Shown here one piece after another: positions 35,147 through 42,503 of a stretch of 64,000 nucleotides of DNA (its first letter is position 1; each line of letters opens with the position of its first letter). The stretch covers positions 372,001-436,000 of the forward strand of contig NZ_BMJQ01000001.1 of the NCBI RefSeq assembly GCF_014643535.1. Direction: 5' to 3'. The notes below the pieces were generated by a model that was given only the letters and a program-made list of their open reading frames with translations, was not told the origin of the DNA and searched no databases. The position numbers and the translations under genes were made by a program. The DNA comes from Aliidongia dinghuensis (GTDB taxonomy: Bacteria > Pseudomonadota > Alphaproteobacteria > ATCC43930 > CGMCC-115725).

Positions 35147-35581
35147 ATGCAGCCCGTCAGGATCACCGGCAAGCTTTCGGTCATGGGGCAGCCGGCGCTG
35201 GGCGATTTCCCGGCGTTGGCCGCGGCCGGCTTCGCGGCGGTCGTGAATAATCGCCCGGACAATGAGGCCGCGGGCCAGCCGGGCTCCGCGGCGGAGGAGC
35301 AGGCGGCTGAGGCAGCCGGCCTTGCCTATGCGCATATTCCGGTCATCTGGCCGACTCTCACGGCGGAGGTGGTGCGGCGCTTTCAGGCGGCCGTGACCGC
35401 GGCGGACGGTCCTGTGCTCGCCCACTGCGCGAGCGGCACGCGCTCGATCACGCTCCATGTCATCGGCGAGGTGCTGGACGGCCGCATGGCGGTCGGCGAC
35501 GTGCGCAGCTTCGGTGCCCGACATGGCTTCGATCTGTCGGGCGCCGCCGCATGGCTCGCCGCCCACGGCGCCGGCGCCTGA
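35147..35581 (+). CDS. DUF442-type (Blh-like) protein tyrosine phosphatase/sulfur transferase
   Basis: A 144-residue protein with KLSVMGQPALGDFPALAAAGFAAVVNNRPDNEA at the start and the P-loop HCASGTRS (Cys-x5-Arg). This is the beta-lactamase-hydrolase-like phosphatase domain, often fused to sulfur dioxygenases or found near sulfide and glutathione metabolism. It lies 19 bp after the EthD-like gene and ends the + strand island. It may act on sulfur species linked to the SoxYZ-like parts (inference). Confidence 0.8.
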   Translation: MQPVRITGKLSVMGQPALGDFPALAAAGFAAVVNNRPDNEAAGQPGSAAEEQAAEAAGLAYAHIPVIWPTLTAEVVRRFQAAVTAADGPVLAHCASGTRSITLHVIGEVLDGRMAVGDVRSFGARHGFDLSGAAAWLAAHGAGA

Positions 35582-35614
35582 CCTCGATGTCCTTGAGTCA
35601 GGCAGCGTGACGAG

Positions 35615-36883
35615 TCAGGCAGCGCGACGGGCGATCCAGGCCTTGTAGCGTTTGGTCCGGCGCGCGGCGCCGACCTGACTGCCGATGAGCGCGAGGAGCG
35701 GCGAGACGTTGCGCTTCGGCTCGCGGCCTGCGCCGATCCGGTGCAGCTGGGCCTTGACCACCGCCATGGCGGCCAAGCGGGCGAAGACTTTCTTTTTCCA
35801 GCGAATTTCCGGAATGACGACCTCCGGCATGACGTTCGCGCGCCATTTCGCCGGCAGCGCCGGCTCGAAGGCAAGCGCGCTGGCGATGCCGATCACGGCG
35901 ACGCCCGGCCGTCCGTCCTTGGGCTTGAGCGCCTCTTCGGCCACGGCGCGGCGGCGGATGCCGCCGGTCACCATGATCGGCATGCGCGCGACCGCGCCGA
36001 TTTCTCGGGCGAAATCGACGAAATAGGCTTCGCGCGGGCTGATCGCGCCGTCCTGGGGCGCGCCCGCCATGGCCGGGCTTTCGTAGCTGCCGCCGGACAG
36101 TTCGATCAGATCGACCGGCAGCTCATTGAGCCAGCGCACGACCTCGACCGCATCCTCCAGCGCGAAGCCGCCCTTCTGGAAATCGGCCGAGTTGAGCTTC
36201 ACCCCGACGCAGAAGCCGGGCGAGACGCGCGCCCGCACCGCCTTGACCACGTCCAAGAGCAGTCGCGCCCGGTTGGCGAGCGGCCCGCCCCAGGCGTCGG
36301 CCCGCCGGTTGCTGAGCGGCGAGAGGAACTGGCTGATCAGATAGCCATGGGCGGCATGGATCTCGACCCCTGTGAAGCCGGATGCTTCGGCCATCGCGGC
36401 GGCGGCGGCGAAGCGCTCGACGATGGTCGCGATATCTTCCGGTTCCAAGGCCCGCGGCGACGGGAAGAGATGCGAGGCCCCCTCGATCTGAACGCCGATC
36501 GCCGAGGGTGCGACTGCGCCCTGGCCCATCGCCTTCATGACCTGGCGGCCAGGATGGCTCAACTGCAGCCAGGCATGGTTGCCGCTGCTCCGCGCCGCCT
36601 GGGCCCATGCCTTGAAGGGCGCCAAGGGCTGCGAAGCGTCGAGCACGACCCCGCCCGGACCGGTCAGTGCGGTCGGGTCGATCATGACATTGCCGGAGAG
36701 GATCAGCCCGACCCCGCCTTTCGACCAGGCGGCATAGAGCCGGCGCAGCGCTTCGCCCGGCAAATGCTCGCCGTCGGCCATGTTCTCCTCCATGGCGGCC
36801 TTGGCCAGGCGATTGGACAGCACGGCACCATTGGGCAGGGTCAGGGGCGCGAAGAGCGGCGAGGCAGGCACGGCATCGGACAT
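35615..36883 (-). CDS. NADH:flavin oxidoreductase, OYE family (second copy)
   Basis: A 422-residue FMN oxidoreductase: FAPLTLPNGAVLSNRLAKAAMEENMAD, WLQLSHPGRQVMKA, HAAHGYLISQFLSPLSNRRADAWGG, VGVKLNSADFQKGG and PIMVTGGIRRR. It is longer than and divergent from the NemA-like protein at 3246 and is closer to enzymes lacking the 2,4-dienoyl reductase extension. A MerR regulator is divergent, with a dyad between the genes. Substrate unknown. Confidence 0.9.
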   Translation of the reverse strand: MSDAVPASPLFAPLTLPNGAVLSNRLAKAAMEENMADGEHLPGEALRRLYAAWSKGGVGLILSGNVMIDPTALTGPGGVVLDASQPLAPFKAWAQAARSSGNHAWLQLSHPGRQVMKAMGQGAVAPSAIGVQIEGASHLFPSPRALEPEDIATIVERFAAAAAMAEASGFTGVEIHAAHGYLISQFLSPLSNRRADAWGGPLANRARLLLDVVKAVRARVSPGFCVGVKLNSADFQKGGFALEDAVEVVRWLNELPVDLIELSGGSYESPAMAGAPQDGAISPREAYFVDFAREIGAVARMPIMVTGGIRRRAVAEEALKPKDGRPGVAVIGIASALAFEPALPAKWRANVMPEVVIPEIRWKKKVFARLAAMAVVKAQLHRIGAGREPKRNVSPLLALIGSQVGAARRTKRYKAWIARRAA

Positions 36884-36922
36884 GGGCGGTCGAACTCCGG
36901 AAGGCGGATGGACAAGCCCTAC

Positions 36923-36947
36923 ACCTTCAACTTAGATTTAAGGTCAA
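36923..36947 (-). promoter_or_regulatory. MerR-type operator and promoter for the OYE gene
   Basis: An imperfect 22-bp dyad (36923-36944) with matching ACCTT ends overlaps a minus-strand TTGACC (-35) at 36942-36947. The following 19-base stretch leads only to a weak -10. MerR activators act on such long-spacer promoters. The dyad is 40 bp from the OYE start and 22 bp from the merR start. Confidence 0.5.
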
Positions 36948-36966
36948 GCCCAAACGGAGGTCGCGC

Positions 36967-37392
36967 ATGAAGATCGGCGAGCTGGCTCGGCGCGCGGGGG
37001 TCGCTCCCTCGAAGATCCGCTTCCTGGAGGCGCGCGGCCTGCTGCGCGCCGACCGGCTGGCGAATGGCTATCGCGACTATGGCGAGGATGCGGTGTCTTC
37101 GCTGCAGATCATCCTACTGGCTCAGTCCGTCGGCTTCACGCTGGAGGAGATCGAGCGCGCGCTGGGCGAGCACCGCTCGCAGCCGCTGAACTGCGCCGAC
37201 ATGGTCGAACGGCTTAAGGCGAAGCTGATCGAGCTGGATCAGCACATCGCGCAATCGACCGCCGTACGCGATCGTCTCGCCCAGATGATCGTGGCGCTGA
37301 CTGAGCGTGACGCCGAGAATCGGCATGTGCCGGAGGATCTGCCGATCCGCGGCCCGAAATTGGATGCGAGATTGGGAATCAGAGGAATTTGA
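36967..37392 (+). CDS. MerR-family transcriptional regulator
   Basis: A 141-residue MerR protein: N-terminal helix-turn-helix MKIGELARRAGVAPSKIRFLEARGLL, the NGYRDYGEDAVSSLQIILLAQSVGFTLEEI connector, then a dimerisation coiled coil (LKAKLIELDQHIAQSTAVRDRLAQMIVAL). The C-terminus lacks a metal-binding Cys pair or a SoxR-type four-Cys cluster. GGAGG lies 8 bases before ATG. Most likely it controls the divergent OYE gene in response to an electrophile or drug. Confidence 0.9.
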   Translation: MKIGELARRAGVAPSKIRFLEARGLLRADRLANGYRDYGEDAVSSLQIILLAQSVGFTLEEIERALGEHRSQPLNCADMVERLKAKLIELDQHIAQSTAVRDRLAQMIVALTERDAENRHVPEDLPIRGPKLDARLGIRGI

Positions 37393-37419
37393 GCAACGGC
37401 AGGCGAGCCGCAACCCGGT

Positions 37420-37590
37420 TCAAGGCACGTTCGAGGGCAACGGCTGCTTGAAATGGAAGCGGTGCAAGCGTGCCCGCGCCTCAATCGCCTTCTCCCGATA
37501 GGACTGCACGACGGTGCATCGCCAGGCGTACAGCATCGGAAGCACGATCGATCCGACGATCCACGTAATGGTGATGCCGAGCCAGGACAT
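37420..37590 (-). CDS. small membrane protein
   Basis: A 56-residue protein MSWLGITITWIVGSIVLPMLYAWR..., one membrane helix (about 3-24) followed by a basic tail (SYREKAIEARARLHRFHFKQ). AAAGGGCG is about 10 bases upstream of the ATG. It stands alone between merR and the ModA-like gene. No family is recognised; it could be a chance ORF, but the helix-plus-basic-tail pattern favours a real protein. Confidence 0.4.
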   Translation of the reverse strand: MSWLGITITWIVGSIVLPMLYAWRCTVVQSYREKAIEARARLHRFHFKQPLPSNVP

Positions 37591-37855
37591 GTTTTTCGCC
37601 CTTTTTTGCAACCAGTCCTAGCACATTAACCATTATGGCGAAATTTTGATCCACAGCCGAATTGAGTTCGACGGCGGTGCCATTTTTTTGACACAGATTC
37701 TATTGCAGTCTCTGGTTGGCCCGACCCTATCGGTGCAATTGTCGGCCACTCGGTCGCCGTTCGATGGTGACGGCTCTTGCGCTTCCCCATTCCGGTCGCG
37801 TTAATCTCGCCGATCTGAGGGCCGGGCCTGCCGGCCGAAAAGGGGGAGAGACGTC

Positions 37856-38653
37856 ATGCGGCTCATCGGCGTACGCGCATTGGGGCTCGTTCTGGCCGGG
37901 AACCTGTTGGCTGGCGGCCTGCTGTTTGGCGCGGCTGAGGCGGCCGAGATCAAGGTCATGAATTCGGGCGGTTTTGCGGCCCCTTACAAGGCTTTGGTGC
38001 CGGAGTTCGAGCAGGCGACGCACAACCATCTGGATGTTGCCTGGGGCCCGTCGATGGGCACGACGCACGATGCGATCCCGGTCCGGCTCGCCCGCGGCGA
38101 GCAGGCCGACGTGCTGATCATGGTTGCCGCCGCGCTCGATGACCTGGTGAAACAGGGCAAGGTCGTGCCGGCGAGCCGGGTCGAGATTGCGCGCTCCTAT
38201 ATCGGCATGGCGGTCAAGGCGGGGGCCCCCAAGCCGGATATTTCGACCGTCGACGGGCTGAAGCGTGCGTTGCTCGCGGCGAAATCGATCGCCTATTCCG
38301 ATAGTGCGAGTGGCGTCTATCTTTCGACCGAAGGTTTTAAACGACTGGGCATCGCCGACGAGATCGCCGGCAAGAGCCGGATGATCCCGGCGACGCCGGT
38401 CGGCGAGATCGTGGCGCGCGGCGAGGCGGAGCTGGGCTTCCAGCAGATCAGCGAGCTCATGCCGGTCGCGGGCATCGAGCTCGTCGGTCCCCTGCCGCCC
38501 GAGGTCCAGAAGGTGACGCTCTATGCTGCCGGCATTTCAGTGAACGCCAAGGAGCCGGCGGCGGCCAAGGCCTTCATTGCCTACCTGACGTCGCCGGGCG
38601 TAGCGCCGACAGTCAAGCGCTTCGGGCTCGATCCAATTACGGCAAAGCCCTGA
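37856..38653 (+). CDS. orphan ModA-like periplasmic substrate-binding protein
   Basis: A 265-residue exported binding protein: signal peptide to about AAEA, then EIKVMNSGGFAAPYKALVPEFEQATHNHLDVAWGPSMGTTHDAIPVRLARGEQADVLIMVAAALDDLVKQGKV and SIAYSDSASGVYLSTEGFKRLGI. It resembles the molybdate-type binding family. No permease or ATPase gene is adjacent, so it is an orphan; the ligand may be an oxyanion or an organic acid. A TTGACA at 37688-37693 may belong to its promoter. Confidence 0.82.
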   Translation: MRLIGVRALGLVLAGNLLAGGLLFGAAEAAEIKVMNSGGFAAPYKALVPEFEQATHNHLDVAWGPSMGTTHDAIPVRLARGEQADVLIMVAAALDDLVKQGKVVPASRVEIARSYIGMAVKAGAPKPDISTVDGLKRALLAAKSIAYSDSASGVYLSTEGFKRLGIADEIAGKSRMIPATPVGEIVARGEAELGFQQISELMPVAGIELVGPLPPEVQKVTLYAAGISVNAKEPAAAKAFIAYLTSPGVAPTVKRFGLDPITAKP

Positions 38654-38660
38654 TTCCGTG

Positions 38661-38674
38661 CTTATATCCATAAG
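38661..38674. promoter_or_regulatory. inverted repeat upstream of gntR
   Basis: CTTAT-ATCC-ATAAG, a perfect 5-bp inverted repeat with a 4-base spacer, 51 bp before the gntR start. Size and place suit a GntR-family autoregulatory operator; it is too short to be sure. Confidence 0.35.
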
Positions 38675-38724
38675 AGGTACTAGGGGAGGGGCGGCGTCGC
38701 CCTCGAAGGTGTTAAGGCTGGGAC

Positions 38725-39534
38725 GTGGAGCCTAGGACGAACGAGAACTGGCACGACGGCTGGACGATCGACCGGCACCGGTCGATCAAGCTGCAGGTCT
38801 ACGGCGTGCTGCGGCAGGCGATCGTCGGCGCGCGCCTGCCGCCCGGACGCGGCCTGTCGGAAAAGGATCTGGCCGAGCTGCTGGGCGTCAGCCGTACGCC
38901 GGTGCGCGAGGCGCTGAGCAAGCTCGCCGATGAGGGGCTGGTCGTGATCTTGCCCCAGTCGGGTTCGTTCGTGGCGCCCCTGTCCTATACCGGCGTGATC
39001 GATGCGCAATATATCCGCGAGCTGCTCGAATGCGGCGTCGTGGCCGATCTCGCGCGCCGCATCACCGCCGAGGATCTGGCCCATCTGTCCGATCTGGTGC
39101 TGGCGCAGAAGCGCGCGGTCGAGGCCGGCGACCTCGCTGGCTTCCACGGGCTCGACGAGGCGTTCCACCGCACGCTCGCGCACCAGTCCGGCCACCCGAG
39201 CGTCTGGACCGCGATCGATCAGGCCAAGGTCCAGATCGATCGCGTCCGCCGTCTGTCGCTGCCGGACCCCGGCCGGCCGGCCGTGGCGATCGCCCAGCAC
39301 GAGGCGATCCTGGCGGCGCTCACCGCCCGCGACGTGCGCGCGGCCGGTGCCGCCATGCGCCGCCATCTGCGCGAAGTCTTGAAGATCCTCGACGAGCTGC
39401 GCGGCCGGGCGCCGGGCTTTTTCCTACCGGGCGGCGAGGACGATCCGCCGCCGGCGCCGAGGCCGCCGCGCCGCACGGCCGGCCGCCGCCGCGCCCCCGT
39501 CCGCAACGGCTATCGCTTCGGCGCGCTCTCCTAA
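38725..39534 (+). CDS. GntR-family regulator (FCD/FadR subfamily)
   Basis: A 269-residue regulator. Winged helix: IKLQVYGVLRQAIVGARLPPGRGLSEKDLAELLGVSRTPVREALSKLADEGLV. The FCD helical effector domain follows from about residue 95, with metal/ligand positions in DEAFHRTLAHQSGH and the AMRRHL helix. The C-terminus is Pro/Arg-rich. It starts with GTG. It precedes the carbohydrate cluster, so it probably senses a sugar acid. Confidence 0.9.
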   Translation: MEPRTNENWHDGWTIDRHRSIKLQVYGVLRQAIVGARLPPGRGLSEKDLAELLGVSRTPVREALSKLADEGLVVILPQSGSFVAPLSYTGVIDAQYIRELLECGVVADLARRITAEDLAHLSDLVLAQKRAVEAGDLAGFHGLDEAFHRTLAHQSGHPSVWTAIDQAKVQIDRVRRLSLPDPGRPAVAIAQHEAILAALTARDVRAAGAAMRRHLREVLKILDELRGRAPGFFLPGGEDDPPPAPRPPRRTAGRRRAPVRNGYRFGALS

Positions 39535-39692
39535 GCGCGCGCTCTTCCGAGCCCTTCCTGTCCCGAGCGCGCCGGTCATCCGGCGCGTCGTCGTTTCTCG
39601 TGCTGCGCAAAACTGATATGGTAGTATCGCAATGAAGCGGCAAGCATGCACGCTCGCGACAATCAAGAATGCGATCGAGGGAGAGCCTGAAA

Positions 39693-41558
39693 ATGACGGA
39701 CGATCAATTGATCCTATCCCGCCGCGCCCTGCTGGCCGGCACCGCTGCCGGGGCGGCAGCATTGGGGCTGAAGGCGCCGGCCTGGGCAGGCGCGCTGGCG
39801 TCCGCCGACGATCCCTGGCAACAGGCGCGCGCCATCGCGGACCGGCTTGAAGACTTGCGCGACCGGCCCGGATTCTGGGCGCACAACGGGCGCAAATTCT
39901 ATGTGACCGCCTTCGGCGCGCAGCCGTGCCAGATCGTGGCGATCCCGTTCCTCTATCAGTCGGCGACCGTGTCCGGTCCCGGCTCCGCCCCGGCCACAGG
40001 CTCGTTCGACAATTACGCGGCCTTCGCGGCGGCGATCCAGGCCTGCCACCACGCCGGCGGCGGCCGCGTCGTCGTGCCGGCCGGCAACTGGTACTGCGCC
40101 GGGCCGATCACGCTCTTGAGCAACGTCAATTTCCATCTGGCGAGCGGCGCTCAGATCTGGTTCAGCCCGAATCCGGCCGACTACGCCAAGTACGGCCCCT
40201 ATGACTTCGGCGCGAACGGCAAGCTCGTCCGGTCCCGCTGGCAGGCGAACGACTGCTATAATTTCTCGTCCATGGTCTATGCCTATGGGCAGGAGAACAT
40301 CGCGCTTACCGGCGCGGATTGGACGAGCATCCTCAACGGCCAGGCCGGCACGCTCTACAATGCAACCAACTGCTGGTGGACCTGGAAGGGCAGTGTGGGG
40401 ACGGCCGGCTTCGTCGGGGGCCAGCCGTCGGAGGGCACGCCCAATGCGCTCAACAAGCCGATCGGCACGCTGAACCCCGCACTCTCGACCGCCCAGGTCA
40501 ACCTGATCGAATTCGGCTCGGCCGCCGGCGGCACCAGCAACGCCTATACCAAGGACAGCTCGTACCTGCCGGCGCTGTCGGAGGCGAATGTGCCGGTGGG
40601 CGCCCGCGTCTTCGGCGTCGGCCACCAGCTGCCGCCGTGCATGGTCGAGTTCTTCAACTGCCGCAACGTGTGGCTCGAAGGCTACCAGGTGACCAACACG
40701 CCGTTCTGGCAGCATCACCCGATCGCCTGCACGAACGTGGTCATCCGCAAGGTCTATGCAAACAGCACCGGCCCCAACAACGACGGGTTCGACCCGGAGG
40801 CGTGCGACCATGTGCTGGTCGACCGGGTGACCTTCAACACTGGTGACGACTGCATCGCCATCAAGTCGGGCAAGGACAACGACATCGAGTACGGACCGGC
40901 GCAGAACCACCTCATCCGCAAGTGCACCATGAACAGCGGCCATGGCGGCATCACGCTCGGCAGCGAGATGTCGGCGGGGGTGAAGAACATCTTCGCCGAG
41001 GATCTCGCCATGGAAAACCAGAACTTCGCGACCAATCCGCTCAACATCGCGATCCGCATCAAGACCAACCTCAACCGCGGCGGCACGGTCGAGAATTTCC
41101 ACGTCCGCAACGTGACCCTGCCGAACGGCATCAACCTGGTGCCGAGCTTCTACAAGCCGCTCTCCGGCAGCCCGATCCCGGCCAACACGGTCTCGACCAA
41201 CCAGGGCGGCGTCGTTACGTTCGACTGCGACTATTCGCCGGGCTCCGACAATGTCCGCACCCGGCCGCCGACAGTGAAGAACGTGACGATCTCCAACGTG
41301 ACGGTGACGGCGCCGCCGGGGGCCTCGGCCAGCTGCTACCAGGCGATCATCGTGCAGGGGCCGGTCGCAAGCGACTACAACGGCCTCACCACCCCGGCGC
41401 CGGCCGTGGTGCCGGTCGAGAACGTGACCATCACCGACTGCAACTTCGGCACGCCGGTGAACACGGGCGAGCCCATCTATCTCTACAATATCCAGGGGCT
41501 GACGCTGACCAACGTCACGATCGCCGGCACGGTCTACAACACGGTGCTGTCGGCCTGA
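39693..41558 (+). CDS. GH28 polygalacturonase-like glycosidase, Tat-exported
   Basis: A 621-residue enzyme with a Tat signal (SRRALLAGTAAGAAALGLKAPAWA). The right-handed beta-helix carries GH28 motifs: STGPNNDGFDPEACDHV, FNTGDDCIAIKSGKD (paired catalytic Asp about residue 384), SGHGGITLGSEMSAGVKN and RIKTNLNRGG. It would cut pectin-type galacturonans or related alpha-glycosides in the periplasm or outside. ATG 39693 follows GGGAGAG; an earlier in-frame ATG at 39669 is less likely. A hairpin terminator follows. Confidence 0.9.
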   Translation: MTDDQLILSRRALLAGTAAGAAALGLKAPAWAGALASADDPWQQARAIADRLEDLRDRPGFWAHNGRKFYVTAFGAQPCQIVAIPFLYQSATVSGPGSAPATGSFDNYAAFAAAIQACHHAGGGRVVVPAGNWYCAGPITLLSNVNFHLASGAQIWFSPNPADYAKYGPYDFGANGKLVRSRWQANDCYNFSSMVYAYGQENIALTGADWTSILNGQAGTLYNATNCWWTWKGSVGTAGFVGGQPSEGTPNALNKPIGTLNPALSTAQVNLIEFGSAAGGTSNAYTKDSSYLPALSEANVPVGARVFGVGHQLPPCMVEFFNCRNVWLEGYQVTNTPFWQHHPIACTNVVIRKVYANSTGPNNDGFDPEACDHVLVDRVTFNTGDDCIAIKSGKDNDIEYGPAQNHLIRKCTMNSGHGGITLGSEMSAGVKNIFAEDLAMENQNFATNPLNIAIRIKTNLNRGGTVENFHVRNVTLPNGINLVPSFYKPLSGSPIPANTVSTNQGGVVTFDCDYSPGSDNVRTRPPTVKNVTISNVTVTAPPGASASCYQAIIVQGPVASDYNGLTTPAPAVVPVENVTITDCNFGTPVNTGEPIYLYNIQGLTLTNVTIAGTVYNTVLSA

Positions 41559-41579
41559 CGGCGCTGACCTGACGGGAGG

Positions 41580-41616
41580 GGCGCGGCGAAGCTCTCGCCG
41601 CGCCTGTTTCGTTTCC
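41580..41616 (+). terminator. intrinsic terminator after the polygalacturonase gene
   Basis: GGCGCGGCGA (41580-41589) pairs perfectly with TCGCCGCGCC (41595-41604) around a 5-base loop, then TGTTTCGTTT. Confidence 0.8.
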
Positions 41617-41707
41617 ATTCAGAAACAATCCCATTGACCGGTTGACGGAACCGGCCGTACCGACTGCTGTTCTCCCGAGAGAGAGCGTTTTGCAGTAGGA
41701 GCGGCCG

Positions 41708-42496
41708 ATGACCGGGTTACGAGGCAAGCGGATACTGGTCACCGGCGGCGCGCAAGGCATCGGCCGGGCGATCGCCCAGCGCTTCGCGCGCGAAGGGGCC
41801 CGGGTCGCCGTTAACGATGTGAAGGAAGGGCCGGTGCTGGCCGAGACGCTCGATCTCTTGGCGCCGGTCGACGCCGGGCCTCATGCCGGCGTCGCGGCCG
41901 ACGTATCCGACGAGGCGGCGGTCGATCGGATGATGGCCCATGTGCTCGCCCGGTTCGGCGGCCTCGACGTGCTCGTCAACAATGCCGGCATCCAGATCCA
42001 GGCCGCGTCCGACGCCATGACGCTCGAGCAGTTCGAGCGGGTGCTGGCCGTCAACCTGCGCGGCACGTTTCTCTGTTCGCGAGCCGCGCTGCGGCATTTC
42101 GTCGAGAAGGGCACCAAGGGCTCGATCATCAACACCTCATCGGTGCACGAGATCATCCCGAAGCCCGATTTCATCAGCTATTCGGCGAGCAAGGGCGCCA
42201 TCGGCAACATGACCCGCACGCTGGCGCTCGAATATGCTGCGCGCGGCATCCGCGTGAATGCGGTCGGGCCGGGCGCCATCGTGACGCCGATCAACGCTGC
42301 CTGGACCGACGACCCGGTGAAGCGCCGCGACGTCGAGCGGCACATCCCGATGGGCCGCGCCGGTACGCCGGAGGAGGTGGCGGCCCTCTTCGCCTTCCTC
42401 GCCTCCGACGAGGCTGCCTACGTCACCGGCCAGACCTTCTACGTCGACGGCGGCCTCACGCTCTACGGCGACTTCGCGCACAATTGGTCGTCGTAG
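41708..42496 (+). CDS. short-chain dehydrogenase/reductase
   Basis: A 262-residue SDR: Rossmann TGGAQGIGRAIA, VNNAGIQ, NLRGTFLCSRAALRHF, catalytic Ser-Tyr-Lys in INTSSVHEIIPKPDFISYSASKGAI, and the C-terminal AYVTGQTFYVDGGLTLYGDF. It resembles the glucose/sugar 1-dehydrogenase group. Its own promoter lies after the terminator at 41580. In this cluster it may oxidise a sugar or uronate released by the glycosidases. Confidence 0.9.
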   Translation: MTGLRGKRILVTGGAQGIGRAIAQRFAREGARVAVNDVKEGPVLAETLDLLAPVDAGPHAGVAADVSDEAAVDRMMAHVLARFGGLDVLVNNAGIQIQAASDAMTLEQFERVLAVNLRGTFLCSRAALRHFVEKGTKGSIINTSSVHEIIPKPDFISYSASKGAIGNMTRTLALEYAARGIRVNAVGPGAIVTPINAAWTDDPVKRRDVERHIPMGRAGTPEEVAALFAFLASDEAAYVTGQTFYVDGGLTLYGDFAHNWSS

Positions 42497-42503
42497 AGAC
42501 GCC

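Noticed and set aside
39714..41618. 634-codon minus-strand frame across the GH28 gene
   Set aside because: No recognisable domain, Arg/Asp/Val-rich; the GH28 motifs on the + strand are decisive.
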